Source of the DNA: an uncultured Paracoccaceae bacterium
Lineage (GTDB): Bacteria; Pseudomonadota; Alphaproteobacteria; Rhodobacterales; Rhodobacteraceae
Direction: 5' to 3'
Length of the DNA stretch: 64,000 bases
NCBI GenBank assembly: GCA_947503765.1
Contig: CANNFA010000001.1
Span: 186,001-250,000, forward strand
A program made the position numbers and the translations under genes. A model generated the notes under the pieces. That model was not told the DNA's origin. It ran no database searches and worked only from the letters and a program-made list of their open reading frames with translations. Below, piece by piece: positions 26,847-35,899 of this stretch; position 1 is the stretch's first letter, and each line of letters opens with the position of its first letter.

Positions 26847-27814
26847 TGAAGGATGCCGCGATGGAAATCCCCACCTATGACGACATGCTGGCCGCGCATG
26901 ACCGCATCCGCCCGCATATCCGGCGCACGCCGGTCCTGACCTCCGACTACCTGAACGACCGCACCGGCGCCGCGCTGTTCTTCAAATGCGAGAACCTGCA
27001 GGAACCGGGCGCCTTCAAGGTGCGCGGCGCCGCCAATGCGGTGTTCGGTCTGGACGAGGACACGGCAAGGCGCGGCGTGGCGACCCATTCCTCGGGCAAC
27101 CATGCCTCCTGCCTCAGCTATGCGGCGATGCTGCGCGGCATTCCGTGCAACGTGGTGATGCCGCATACCGCGCCGCAGGCCAAGAAGGACAATGTGCGCC
27201 GCTATGGCGGCAAGATCACCGAATGCGCGCCCTCGACCAGCGCGCGCGAGGAAACCTTCGCAAGGGTGCAGGCCGAAACCGGCAGCGATTTCGTGCATCC
27301 CTACAACGATCCGCGCGTGATCGCCGGCCAGGGCACCTGTTCGCGCGAATTGATGGAACAGACGGACGGGCTGGACATGGTCGTCGCCCCGATCGGCGGC
27401 GGCGGCATGATCTCGGGCACCTGCCTGACGCTGGCCACGCTGGCCCCGGAATGCCGGGTGATCGCCGCCGAGCCGGAACAGGCCGACGACGCTGCCCGCA
27501 GCTTTCGCGCCGGGCATATCATCGCCGATGACGCGCCCGAAACAATCGCCGACGGGCTGAAGGTGCCGCTGAAAGATCTGACCTGGCATTTCGTATCATC
27601 CCATGTGACCGACATCCTGACCGCGAGCGAGCAGGAAATCGTCGATGCGATGGAACTGACCTGGAAATACCTGCGCGTGGTGATGGAACCGTCAAGCGCC
27701 GTTCCGTTGGCCACGATCCTGAAGAACCCCGAGCTTTTCGCCGGCAAGCGCGTCGGCATCGTCATCACCGGCGGCAATGTCGACCTGTCCCGCCTGCCCT
27801 GGACCGCCGCCTGA
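26846..27814 (+). CDS. bhcB: Beta-hydroxyaspartate dehydratase BhcB
   Basis: 322-residue PLP enzyme of the threonine/serine dehydratase fold. It removes water from beta-hydroxyaspartate to give iminosuccinate. Seen: PLP lysine K58 in GAFKVRGA, SSGNHASCLSYAA (phosphate-binding) and the GGGGM loop. The ATG at 26846 overlaps the bhcA stop; an in-frame ATG at 26861 is possible but less likely from family length. Confidence 0.94.
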   Translation: MKDAAMEIPTYDDMLAAHDRIRPHIRRTPVLTSDYLNDRTGAALFFKCENLQEPGAFKVRGAANAVFGLDEDTARRGVATHSSGNHASCLSYAAMLRGIPCNVVMPHTAPQAKKDNVRRYGGKITECAPSTSAREETFARVQAETGSDFVHPYNDPRVIAGQGTCSRELMEQTDGLDMVVAPIGGGGMISGTCLTLATLAPECRVIAAEPEQADDAARSFRAGHIIADDAPETIADGLKVPLKDLTWHFVSSHVTDILTASEQEIVDAMELTWKYLRVVMEPSSAVPLATILKNPELFAGKRVGIVITGGNVDLSRLPWTAA

Positions 27815-27829
27815 CCCGAAACCCGCCCC

Positions 27830-27896
27830 GCGCCCCTTCTTCGGTTTTTCAAATATCCCGGGGGGAGGCCGCAGGCCGGGGGGCAGAGCCCCCTTA
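27830..27896 (+). repeat. Rhodobacterales-type interspersed hairpin repeat
   Basis: The 98-bp gap between bhcB and bhcC contains a CCTTCTTCGG-TTTTTCAAATATCCC core followed by GC-rich inverted repeats (GGCC-gca-GGCC and GGGGGC-agag-CCCCC near 27877-27893). I know this pattern as a dispersed intergenic element in Paracoccus/Rhodobacter-like genomes, from memory only. It may act as a partial terminator or mRNA-stability element inside the bhc operon. Confidence 0.6.
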
Positions 27897-27912
27897 CCGA
27901 ACGGAGACACGA

Positions 27913-29076
27913 ATGAAGGACCTCACCGATCTCGACCGCTTCGACGTCGGCTTCGACATCCCCGCCAAGCCGGGCATGGACGCGGCCGACATCCAGACCC
28001 CGTGCCTCTTGCTCGACCTCGACGCGCTGGAACGCAACATCCGCAAGATGGGCGATTACGCCCGCGCGCACGGCATGCGCCACCGGGTGCATGGCAAGAT
28101 GCACAAGTCGGTGGACGTGGCGAAATTGCAGGAACGGCTGGGCGGCGCGGTCGGCGTCTGCTGCCAGAAGGTGTCCGAGGCCGAGGTATTCGTGCGCGGC
28201 GGCATCCGCGACGTGCTGGTCTCCAACGAGGTGCGCGACCCGGCCAAGATCGACCGGCTGGCGCGGCTGCCGAAGCTGGGCAGCGACATCATCGTCTGCG
28301 TCGACGACGTGGCCAACGTGGCCGAGCTTTCGGCGGCGGCGCAAAGGCACGGCACGCTGCTGAACGTCTTCGTCGAGATCGATTGCGGCGCCGGGCGCTG
28401 CGGCGTGACTACGACGCAAGCCGTGCTGGAGATCGCGCGCGAGGCCGCGGCGGCGCCGAACCTGCATTTCAAGGGTCTTCAGGCCTACCAGGGCGCGATG
28501 CAGCACCTGGACAGCTACGCGGCGCGCAAGGAAAAGCTGGAGGCCGCCATCGCCCAGGTCTCGGACGCGGTCGAGGCGCTGAAGGCCGAGGGGCTGACGC
28601 CGGAGCTGGTCTCGGGCGGCGGGACCGGCAGCTATTACTTCGAAAGCAATTCGGGCGTCTACAACGAGCTGCAATGCGGATCCTACGCCTTCATGGATGC
28701 CGATTACGGCCGCATCCAGGACAAGGACGGCAACCGCATCGACCAGGGCGAATGGGAAAACGCGTTCTTCATCCTCACCCAGGTGATGAGCCACGCCAAG
28801 CCCGACAAGGCGATCTGCGACGCGGGCCTGAAAGCGCAGTCGATGGATAGCGGTCTGCCCTTCATCTACGGGCGCAGCGATGTCGAATACGTCAAATGCT
28901 CGGACGAACATGGCGTGATCGCGGACCCGGACGGCGTGCTGAAGGTCGGCGAAAAGCTGCGCCTGGTGCCCGGCCATTGCGACCCCACCGCCAACGTGCA
29001 CGACTGGTATGTCGGCGTGCGGGGCGGCAAGGTCGAGGTGGTCTGGCCGGTCTCGGCCCGCGGCAAGGCGTATTGA
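27913..29076 (+). CDS. bhcC: Beta-hydroxyaspartate aldolase BhcC
   Basis: 387-residue PLP enzyme of the D-threonine aldolase (fold III) family. It joins glycine and glyoxylate to beta-hydroxyaspartate. Seen: HGKMHKS near residues 60-66 with the likely PLP lysine K62, EIDCGAGRCGV, GLQAYQGAMQHL and a C-terminal metal-binding HCDPTANVHDW (His and Asp). GGAG precedes the ATG. Third gene of the operon. Confidence 0.95.
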   Translation: MKDLTDLDRFDVGFDIPAKPGMDAADIQTPCLLLDLDALERNIRKMGDYARAHGMRHRVHGKMHKSVDVAKLQERLGGAVGVCCQKVSEAEVFVRGGIRDVLVSNEVRDPAKIDRLARLPKLGSDIIVCVDDVANVAELSAAAQRHGTLLNVFVEIDCGAGRCGVTTTQAVLEIAREAAAAPNLHFKGLQAYQGAMQHLDSYAARKEKLEAAIAQVSDAVEALKAEGLTPELVSGGGTGSYYFESNSGVYNELQCGSYAFMDADYGRIQDKDGNRIDQGEWENAFFILTQVMSHAKPDKAICDAGLKAQSMDSGLPFIYGRSDVEYVKCSDEHGVIADPDGVLKVGEKLRLVPGHCDPTANVHDWYVGVRGGKVEVVWPVSARGKAY

Positions 29077-29128
29077 GCCGCACCTTGTTCCGCGGGTCCG
29101 ACTCTGGGGAGGGGTCGGGACAAGTCGT

Positions 29129-29164
29129 CCGTGTGTAGGCCGCCCCGCCGGCAGCGGCACACGG
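29129..29164 (+). repeat. Hairpin between bhcC and bhcD
   Basis: Inverted repeat CCGTGT (29129-29134)/ACACGG (29159-29164) with an inner stem GCCGC (29139-29143)/GCGGC (29154-29158). It lies 27 bp before the bhcD start and could modulate read-through or stability. No T tract follows, so full termination is unlikely. Confidence 0.5.
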
Positions 29165-29190
29165 AAGCACGAAATTTCAGGGGAAATACC

Positions 29191-30156
29191 ATGCTGATCG
29201 TACCCGAACGTGAAATCGCGGACCTGATGACGCGGCAGGCGGCCTTCGACGCGGTCGAGCGGGTATTCGCCGCGATGGCGCGCAGCGACGCGTATAATTT
29301 CCCGGTGATCCGCGAGGCGATCGGCCATGAGGACGCGCTTTACGGGTTCAAGGGCGGGTTCGACCGCACCGGCGGGGCGCTGGGGCTGAAGGCCGGGGGC
29401 TACTGGCCGAACAACCTCGAACGGCACGGCATCATCAACCACCAGTCCACCGTTTTCCTGTTCGATCCCGATACCGGGCGGGTGCGCGCGGTGGTGGGGG
29501 GCAACCTGCTGACCGCCCTGCGCACCGCCGCCGCCTCCTCGGTCTCGATCCGGCACCTGGCGCGCGAGGATGCGAAGGTGATCGGCATGGTCGGCGCCGG
29601 GCATCAGGCGGCGTTCCAGCTGCGCGCCGCGCTGGAGCAGCGCCGGTTCGAGAAGGTGATCGGCTGGAACCTGCATCCCGAGATGCTGCCCAATATCGGG
29701 AAAGTCGCGGCCGAGGCCGGCCTGCCCTTCGAGGCGGTGGATCTGGACGGGATGCGCGACGCGGATGTGATCGTGACGATCACCTCGTCCTTCGAGGCGA
29801 TCCTTGGCGCCGATCAGGTCAGCCCCGGCTGTCATATCGCCTGCATGGGCACGGATACGAAGGGCAAACAGGAACTCGCGCCGGATCTGCTGGCCCGGGC
29901 AAGCGTCTTTACCGACGAGGTCGCACAATCGGTGTCCATCGGCGAGGCGCAGCATGCCATCGTCGCCGGGCTGATAACCGAGGCGGACATCACCCAGCTT
30001 GGCGCGGTGATCAATGGCAGCCATCGCGGCCGGCGCTCGGACGACGAGATCACGCTGTTCGACGGCACCGGCGTCGGCTTGCAGGATCTCGCCGTCGCGG
30101 CCTCGGTCGTGGCTCTGGCGGTCGAAAACGGCGTGGCGATCGAGGTCGATTTCTGA
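29191..30156 (+). CDS. bhcD: Iminosuccinate reductase BhcD
   Basis: 321-residue NAD(P)-dependent enzyme of the ornithine cyclodeaminase/mu-crystallin family. It reduces iminosuccinate to L-aspartate and closes the BHA cycle. Seen: LRTAAASSVSIRHLA, the Rossmann motif GMVGAGHQAAFQ, and ACMGTDTKGKQEL. AGGGGA stands before the ATG at 29191. Last gene of the bhc operon. Confidence 0.94.
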   Translation: MLIVPEREIADLMTRQAAFDAVERVFAAMARSDAYNFPVIREAIGHEDALYGFKGGFDRTGGALGLKAGGYWPNNLERHGIINHQSTVFLFDPDTGRVRAVVGGNLLTALRTAAASSVSIRHLAREDAKVIGMVGAGHQAAFQLRAALEQRRFEKVIGWNLHPEMLPNIGKVAAEAGLPFEAVDLDGMRDADVIVTITSSFEAILGADQVSPGCHIACMGTDTKGKQELAPDLLARASVFTDEVAQSVSIGEAQHAIVAGLITEADITQLGAVINGSHRGRRSDDEITLFDGTGVGLQDLAVAASVVALAVENGVAIEVDF

Positions 30157-30236
30157 AGGCACCCCGGCTTGTCTTTGCAGCCGCCCGGATCATCCGCTAG
30201 GATCGGCCTTGCAACCGCAACACCGCGCGGGTTCCC

Positions 30237-30887
30237 ATGTCCGACGACGACGAGTCCTCCGATCCCTGTTTCGCCCATCTCCTGGTGGACGGCCACCCGG
30301 TCGATCCGGGCACCGCGCGCGATGTGGCGCGGTTCCGCCGCGCCGAGCGCGAGCGGCTTTATGCGGCGCGCCGCACCCTGCCCTCCGACGAGCGCGCCGC
30401 GCTGACCGCATCGCTGCACGAGGCCCTGTCCGCACATCTGACCCCTACCCCCGGCATGAGGATCGCCGCCTATTGGCCGATCAGGGGGGAGCCGGACCTG
30501 CGCGCCTGGATGAAGGACGCGGCCGAAGCGGGGGCCGAGATCCTGCTGCCGCTGGTCGAGGAAAAGAACGCGCCGCTGGTATTCCGCCGCTGGTGGCCCG
30601 GCTGCCCGATGCGGCGCGGCGCCTGGAACATCCCCGAGCCGGACGGGACAGACGTGGCGGTGCCGGATGTGGTGATCTCTCCGCTGGTGGGGGTCGATGA
30701 CGCGCTGTACCGGCTGGGCAATGGCGGCGGCTATTACGACCGGACGCTGGCGCGGCTCGATCCCCCCGCACGGGTGATCGGCGTCGGATTTCCGTTCTGC
30801 CGGATCGCCACGATCTTTCCCATGCCGTGGGATGTTCCGATGGACAGCGTGGTTCTGGCGGACGGACAGGTGATGCGGCGCGGCTGA
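30237..30887 (+). CDS. 5-formyltetrahydrofolate cyclo-ligase
   Basis: 216-residue enzyme that turns 5-formyl-THF into 5,10-methenyl-THF with ATP. Seen: the C-terminal ATP/substrate motif RLGNGGGYYDRTLA and the N-terminal RFRRAERERLYAARRTL basic region. The 80-bp gap before it shows no 6S RNA, which in some proteobacteria precedes this gene. Independent of the bhc genes in function, though one-carbon and glycine metabolism are linked. Confidence 0.93.
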   Translation: MSDDDESSDPCFAHLLVDGHPVDPGTARDVARFRRAERERLYAARRTLPSDERAALTASLHEALSAHLTPTPGMRIAAYWPIRGEPDLRAWMKDAAEAGAEILLPLVEEKNAPLVFRRWWPGCPMRRGAWNIPEPDGTDVAVPDVVISPLVGVDDALYRLGNGGGYYDRTLARLDPPARVIGVGFPFCRIATIFPMPWDVPMDSVVLADGQVMRRG

Positions 30888-30923
30888 AGCGCGGCGCGTC
30901 CTGACATCCTCCGCACATGAAAA

Positions 30924-30944
30924 GGCCCGCCGCAAGGGCGGGCC
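30924..30944 (-). terminator. Intrinsic terminator of the purine permease gene
   Basis: Perfect 8-bp stem GGCCCGCC/GGCGGGCC with a 5-nt loop; on the minus strand it is followed by TTTT. It lies between the convergent folate and permease genes and may serve both. Confidence 0.75.
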
Positions 30945-30969
30945 GTTCCCCTGGGTTGCGCCGCTTGCC

Positions 30970-32406
30970 TCAGACGCGGTCGTCCGCCGCCAGCGAGCCC
31001 TTGCCATGCCCGGCCATGCCGCCCGAGACTTCATCGGTCGCCTCGTCGGCCAGATGCTCGGGCAGGATCAGGTTCAGCACGATGGCGATCAGCGCCGCCG
31101 GCAGCAGGCCCGAGGTCAGCAGGATGCGCGCCGTGTCGCCCATGTGCTGGACCGCCCCCGGCTCGAGCTGCAGGCCAAGGCCGACCGACAGCGAGATGGC
31201 GAAGATCACCATGTTGCGCCGGTTCCAGGCCACGTCCGACAGCATCGAGATCCCCGAGGCCACGACCATGCCGAACATCACGATCACGCCGCCGCCCAGC
31301 ACCTCGATCGGCACGGTGCGGATCACGCCGCCGACCTTGGGCACCAGCCCGCAGACGATCAGGAAGATCGCGCCCCAGGTCACGACATGGCGGCTCATGA
31401 CACCGGTCATGGCGATCAGGCCGACATTCTGGCTGAACGAGGTGTTCGGGAAACCGCCGAAGCAGCCGGCGATGGCGGTGCCCAGACCGTCGGCATAGGT
31501 CGCACCCTGGATTTCGGTGTCCGTCGCCTCGCGCCCGGCGCCGCCCTTGGTGATGCCCGACACGTCGCCCACGGTTTCCACCGCCGACACGAAGGCCATC
31601 AGGCAGAAGCCGATGATCGCCGCCGCGCTCAGCTCGAAGCCGTATTTGAACGGCTGCGGCAGGGCGAAGGCGGCGGAGTTCTCCCACGAGCCGCTGATCG
31701 CCGACAGGGGCAGCATGCCCACCGCGATGGCATAGACATAGCCCGCGACCAGCCCGATCAGCACCGCCGAAACCGACAGCATCCCGCGGGTGAAGAATTT
31801 CAGCCCCAGCGTCACGATGATGACCAGCAGCGCCGCCGACCAGTTCAGCAGGCTGCCGTATTCCGGCGTGCCCACCGCCGGAACCCCGCCGGCCGCGTAC
31901 TGGATGCCGGTCTTGACCAGCGCGAGGCCGATCATCGTGACGACAAGGCCGGTGACCAGCGGCGGCAGCGCAAAGCGGATCTTGCCGATGAAGGTGCCCA
32001 GCAGCGCGTGAAACAGCCCGCCGATGATGACCCCGGTGAACAACGCGGCCAGCGCATCGACGCCCTTGCCGGCGACCAACGGGATCATGATCGGCAGGAA
32101 GGCAAAGGACGTGCCCTGCACGATGGGCAGCGCCGCGCCGACCGGGCCGATGGTCAGCGTCTGCAACAGCGTGGCGATGCCCGCGAACAGCATCGACATC
32201 TGGATGAGATACAGCAATTCGGGAAAGTCCGGGCTGTTCGAGCCGAAGCCGAAGCCCGCCGCACCCGCAACGATGATCGCCGGTGTCACGTTCGACACGA
32301 ACATCGCCAGCACATGCTGGATGCCCAGCGGAATGGCGCGGTGCAGCGCCGGGGTGTAATTCGGATCGCGAAGCTGCTCCGGCGTTCCGATGGATCCGTA
32401 GCTCAT
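30970..32406 (-). CDS. NCS2-family purine (uracil-xanthine type) permease
   Basis: 478-residue inner-membrane nucleobase symporter with about 14 helices. Seen: ALPIVQGTSFAFLP in the helix 3 region, the NCS2 segment ETVGDVSGITKGGAGREATDTEIQGATYADGLGT, and FPNTSFSQNVGLIAMTGVMSR. GGAGGACAG precedes the ATG. The position next to allA, puuE and uraH suggests urate, xanthine or allantoin as substrate; NCS2 members of this type commonly carry xanthine or urate. Confidence 0.92.
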   Translation of the reverse strand: MSYGSIGTPEQLRDPNYTPALHRAIPLGIQHVLAMFVSNVTPAIIVAGAAGFGFGSNSPDFPELLYLIQMSMLFAGIATLLQTLTIGPVGAALPIVQGTSFAFLPIMIPLVAGKGVDALAALFTGVIIGGLFHALLGTFIGKIRFALPPLVTGLVVTMIGLALVKTGIQYAAGGVPAVGTPEYGSLLNWSAALLVIIVTLGLKFFTRGMLSVSAVLIGLVAGYVYAIAVGMLPLSAISGSWENSAAFALPQPFKYGFELSAAAIIGFCLMAFVSAVETVGDVSGITKGGAGREATDTEIQGATYADGLGTAIAGCFGGFPNTSFSQNVGLIAMTGVMSRHVVTWGAIFLIVCGLVPKVGGVIRTVPIEVLGGGVIVMFGMVVASGISMLSDVAWNRRNMVIFAISLSVGLGLQLEPGAVQHMGDTARILLTSGLLPAALIAIVLNLILPEHLADEATDEVSGGMAGHGKGSLAADDRV

Positions 32407-32461
32407 GGTGACTGTCCTCCCGGTATGGTGTTGCTGCCGGCCTCCCCTTGCCGGCAAAGGT

Positions 32462-32953
32462 CTATTCCGGCCCGACGCGGTAGGGCGCGTCGAACCAGTG
32501 CTCTTCAAGGTTCGGCCCCGCGCCGATCCGGTCGATCACGGCGAAAAGGCCCGGCGCGTGCAGCGGCGTCAGCACGCCGTGCCAGGTGCCGCGGTGGAAA
32601 TTGATCGCCTGTCCCGGCGCGGTGCGGAACGCGCGCGGCGTGCCGGGGACGCCGCCCGCATCGGGCGCCACGATCACGAGAAACGGATCATGGCTCATCG
32701 GCACGAAGCACTGGCTGCCGTCGGGGTGCCGCTCGACCATGTCGAGGGTCAGCGGCAGGTGGCGCGGCTCGGCCTTGAACAGGCTGATGCCCGCGCGCCC
32801 GCCATCGCCGAAATCCAGCGTGGCAAGGTCGTGGAAGCGGCCGCAGAGACCCTGGTTGATGATCTTGTCGGGCTCGCCCGCCGCCTCCAGCACATCGCCG
32901 AACGGCGCGAAGACGGCGGGGCGGAGCGATTCGATGACGATGTCGCGGGTCAT
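32462..32953 (-). CDS. allA: Ureidoglycolate lyase
   Basis: 163-residue AllA-family cupin-like enzyme that splits ureidoglycolate into glyoxylate and urea. Seen: FAPFGDVLE, the Phe-His pair in GRFHDLA, HPDGSQCFVPM and NFHRGTWHGVLTPL. Its start overlaps the stop of the allantoinase/decarboxylase gene by 4 bp. It supplies the glyoxylate used by the bhc operon 3 kb away. Confidence 0.94.
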   Translation of the reverse strand: MTRDIVIESLRPAVFAPFGDVLEAAGEPDKIINQGLCGRFHDLATLDFGDGGRAGISLFKAEPRHLPLTLDMVERHPDGSQCFVPMSHDPFLVIVAPDAGGVPGTPRAFRTAPGQAINFHRGTWHGVLTPLHAPGLFAVIDRIGAGPNLEEHWFDAPYRVGPE

Positions 32954-34362
32954 GCGCCCAGCTTTTCGATCAGCCGCAATTCGGCGATGCGTTCCACCTG
33001 GCGGCAGGCCTCGGCGAACTCGGTCTCGCGGTCATTGTCCAGCCGGCGGCGGAAGGCGTCCATGATCGACACCTTGGTGTTGTCGCGCACCGCGATGATG
33101 AACGGAAAGCCGAATTTCGCGGTGTAGGCGTCGTTCAGCGCGGTGAAATCGGCGCGTTCCGCGTCGGTCAGCGCATCGAGCCCGACCGACGCCTGTTCGG
33201 CCGTCGATTCCGCCGTCAGACGTTTCGCCGCCGCCAGCTTGCCGGCAAGATCCGGGTGCGCGGTCAGAACGCCGAGGCGCTGTGCGTCGCTGGCGGTGCG
33301 GAACACGCGGGCCAGCGCCAGGTGGACGCCGCGTGCGGTGTCGTGGGTCGGCCCCAGCTCCAGCGCGTGGGCGCCCTCGGCGATCCAGGGGCTGTGCTCG
33401 AACACGCCGCCGAATTCGCGCACGAAGGTGTCGCGGTCCATCTCGGACGGGCGCGGGCGCGTGGAGGGCGGATGCGTGTTCGCCCAGTGCTCCGCGATCT
33501 CGAGGCGGGTGGCGAACCACACGCCGTCATGGGAGCGGAAATGATCGAGCGCGCGCTTCAGCGCCGCCGCCCGGCCGGGCCGGCCGATCAGCCGGCAATG
33601 CAGGCCGATCGACAGCATCTTCGGCGCGCCGGCCGCGCCTTCGGCGTAAAGGAAATCGAAACTGTCCTTGAGGTAGGATTCGAACTGATCGCCATTGGTG
33701 AACCCGGCCTGGATGCCGAACCGCATGTCGTTGCAATCCATCGTGTAGGGCACGATCAGCTGGTCGTGCCCGCCGGTGCGGACCCAGTAGGGCAGATCGT
33801 CGGCATAGCTGTCGGCGACATAGGCGAATTGCCCGGTCTCGGCGGCCAGCCGCACCGTGGCATTGGAACAGCGCCCGGTATACCAGCCGCGCGGCGGGGT
33901 GCCGACCACCTCGGTATGCAGGCGGATCGCCTCGGCGATCTGCGCGCGCTCCTCCGCCTCCGGCATGTCCTTGTGTTCGATCCATTTCAGCCCGTGGCTG
34001 GCGATTTCCCAGCCGGCGGACTTCATCGCGGCAAGCTGTTCGGGGGCGCGGGCCAGCGCGGTGGCCACGCCGTAGACGGTGACCGGCAGGTCGCCCAGCA
34101 TCCGGTGCAGCCGCCAGAACCCGGCGCGCGCGCCGTATTCATAGATCGATTCCATGTTCCAGTGGCGCTGCCCCGGCCAGGGCTGCGCGCCGGTAATCTC
34201 GGACAGGAACGCCTCGGAGGCGGCATCGCCGTGCAAGATGCAATTCTCGCCGCCCTCCTCGTAGTTGAGAACGATCTGCACGGCGATCTTCGCCCCGCCC
34301 GGCCAGTCGGCGGCGGGCGGGGTCGGGCCGTATCCGGTCATGTCGCGGGGATAGCGGGTCAC
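32950..34362 (-). CDS. Bifunctional allantoinase PuuE / OHCU decarboxylase UraD
   Basis: 470-residue fusion. Residues ~1-305 are the polysaccharide-deacetylase-like allantoinase PuuE (VQIVLNYEEGGENCILHGD, HGLKWIEH, GLHCRLIGRPGR); residues ~315-470 are 2-oxo-4-hydroxy-4-carboxy-5-ureidoimidazoline decarboxylase (FGGVFEHSPWIAEGAH, catalytic HPDLAGKLA, the STAEQASVGLD motif). Together they take OHCU to allantoin and on to allantoate. Such fusions are known in bacteria. Start at 34362 gives the family N-terminus YPRDMTGYG. Confidence 0.95.
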   Translation of the reverse strand: MTRYPRDMTGYGPTPPAADWPGGAKIAVQIVLNYEEGGENCILHGDAASEAFLSEITGAQPWPGQRHWNMESIYEYGARAGFWRLHRMLGDLPVTVYGVATALARAPEQLAAMKSAGWEIASHGLKWIEHKDMPEAEERAQIAEAIRLHTEVVGTPPRGWYTGRCSNATVRLAAETGQFAYVADSYADDLPYWVRTGGHDQLIVPYTMDCNDMRFGIQAGFTNGDQFESYLKDSFDFLYAEGAAGAPKMLSIGLHCRLIGRPGRAAALKRALDHFRSHDGVWFATRLEIAEHWANTHPPSTRPRPSEMDRDTFVREFGGVFEHSPWIAEGAHALELGPTHDTARGVHLALARVFRTASDAQRLGVLTAHPDLAGKLAAAKRLTAESTAEQASVGLDALTDAERADFTALNDAYTAKFGFPFIIAVRDNTKVSIMDAFRRRLDNDRETEFAEACRQVERIAELRLIEKLGA

Positions 34363-34457
34363 GTTGCGGGCCTTTCGCGTATTCGGGTTGCTTGTATTCC
34401 AAAATAATCAGATTGTTTTTCAAATTATTCCGAAAGGAGCCTTCGGAGCGGCGCTCT

Positions 34458-34487
34458 TTGCCGGAGGGGCGCGATTGCCCCTATAAC
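34458..34487 (+). promoter_or_regulatory. Candidate uraH promoter
   Basis: TTGCCG (34458-34463), 18-bp spacer, TATAAC (34482-34487), 40 bp before the uraH ATG. The 165-bp divergent gap also has an AT-rich patch (34390-34432) containing TTGTATTCCAAAATAA, likely the promoter/operator of the opposite gene. Confidence 0.5.
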
Positions 34488-34527
34488 CGGGCCGGTACCT
34501 GCAACGCCGATCAAGGGGGTCTGCCGA

Positions 34528-34884
34528 ATGGCTGGATATCTGACGACACATGTTCTGGACACCGCGCGGGGCTGCCCGGCCGAGGGGATAAGGATCGAGC
34601 TTTACCGGCTGGACGGTGCGGGCCGCGAAAAGATCGCCGAGACGCGCACCAACGATGACGGGCGCACCGACAGCCCGATCCTGCCCGAGGCGGAGTTCGC
34701 CGCCGGCACCTACGAGCTGGTGTTCCACGCGGGCGACTACCTGCGCGAGACGGGCCAGGCACAGGGCGAGATCCTGTTCCTCGACCAGGTGCCGATCCGG
34801 TTCGGCATGGCGGATGCTTCGGCGCATTACCATGTGCCGTTGCTGCTGTCGGCGCATGGCATGAGCACCTATCGCGGCAGCTGA
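34528..34884 (+). CDS. uraH: 5-hydroxyisourate hydrolase
   Basis: 118-residue transthyretin-related enzyme that opens 5-hydroxyisourate to OHCU. Seen: N-terminal [14 protein letters not shown], the [11 protein letters not shown] segment, HYHVPLLLS and the diagnostic C-terminal YRGS. Its 3' end overlaps the convergent LysR gene by 16 bp. Acts between PuuD and UraD. Confidence 0.96.
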   Translation: MAGYLTTHVLDTARGCPAEGIRIELYRLDGAGREKIAETRTNDDGRTDSPILPEAEFAAGTYELVFHAGDYLRETGQAQGEILFLDQVPIRFGMADASAHYHVPLLLSAHGMSTYRGS

Positions 34885-35801
34885 GCCGCGCGTTCGCTGT
34901 CCTGCACCACCGCGCCGATCCGGTCGATCACGAATTCCATGAACAATCGCGTCTTCGGATCCTGCCGCCGCCGGTGGGTGAACAGGCACGCCATCTGGAT
35001 CGGCTCGGGCGGGGTGGCGGTGGCCACCGGCACCAGCCGGCCGCTGCGCAGATGCCCGGCCACCTCGAAGACCGGCTTCATCGCGATGCCGTGCCCCTCC
35101 AGCGCCCAGTCGATCAGCACATCGCCATCGTCGGATTCGTAGCGTCCCGCGACGCGGTAGCGTTTCGGCCCGTCCGGGGTCTGCAGCCGCCACTGGAATT
35201 CCGTCGCGCCGGGAAAGCGCAGGCTCAGGCATTCATGGCCGTTCGCGACCAGGTCCGCGCCAGAGGCCGGGCAGCCATGCGCCGCGATGTAGGACGGCGC
35301 GGCGCAGAGCACGCGCTGCACGTCGGCGATCTTGCGGATCCGCAGGTTGCTGTCCTCGGGCTGGCCGAGGAAGAACGCCAGATCCAGCCCCTCCGACGTC
35401 AAGTCCACCTTTCGGTCGGTCAGGCGCAGCCGCACGCTGACCTCGGGGTAGCGTTTCAGGAATTCGGGCACCTGCGGCGCGATCAGCCGCCGCCCGACCC
35501 CCAGGGGCGCCGCCACCGACAGCGCGCCGCGCGGATTGTCGGTGATGTCGACCACCTGCGCCTCGGCATTGTCCACCGCCTCGAGGATCTCGCAGGCGCC
35601 GCCGTAGAACGCCTTGCCCTGCTCGGTCGGGGTCAGGTTGCGCGTCGTGCGCTGGAACAGGCGCACGCCCAGATGCTCCTCGAGCTGCGAGATCCGCGAG
35701 GATGTCACCGCCGGCGAGATCCGCAGGTCGCGCCCGGCCGCCGACATGCTGCCAAGCTCGTAGACACGCACGAAGGTGCGGATATTGTCGAGATAGGACA
35801 T
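34869..35801 (-). CDS. LysR-family regulator of urate degradation
   Basis: 310 residues. N-terminal helix-turn-helix ([40 protein letters not shown]) and a periplasmic-binding-like effector domain. The start at 35801 gives a normal LysR N-terminus. Divergent from puuD with a 98-bp gap that contains T-N11-A-like sequences, so it probably controls puuD and perhaps uraH. The ligand is unknown; urate or a product is a natural guess. Confidence 0.88.
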   Translation of the reverse strand: MSYLDNIRTFVRVYELGSMSAAGRDLRISPAVTSSRISQLEEHLGVRLFQRTTRNLTPTEQGKAFYGGACEILEAVDNAEAQVVDITDNPRGALSVAAPLGVGRRLIAPQVPEFLKRYPEVSVRLRLTDRKVDLTSEGLDLAFFLGQPEDSNLRIRKIADVQRVLCAAPSYIAAHGCPASGADLVANGHECLSLRFPGATEFQWRLQTPDGPKRYRVAGRYESDDGDVLIDWALEGHGIAMKPVFEVAGHLRSGRLVPVATATPPEPIQMACLFTHRRRQDPKTRLFMEFVIDRIGAVVQDSERAAQLPR

Positions 35802-35899
35802 TGTTCCGATTTTTTTGATACTGCTTGGTAATCGGACGCAATACACGAACAATCCCAAGCCGCATAGTCTGCGCGGCATCGAAACAGGGAGAATCGGCA

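Noticed and set aside
27301-30162. 953-codon open frame opposite the bhc genes
   Set aside because: Crosses four recognised genes and the intergenic repeats; no domain seen.
30157-30236. 6S RNA before the folate cyclo-ligase gene
   Set aside because: 6S RNA lies here in some proteobacteria, but only 80 bp are available and no long bulged hairpin is seen.
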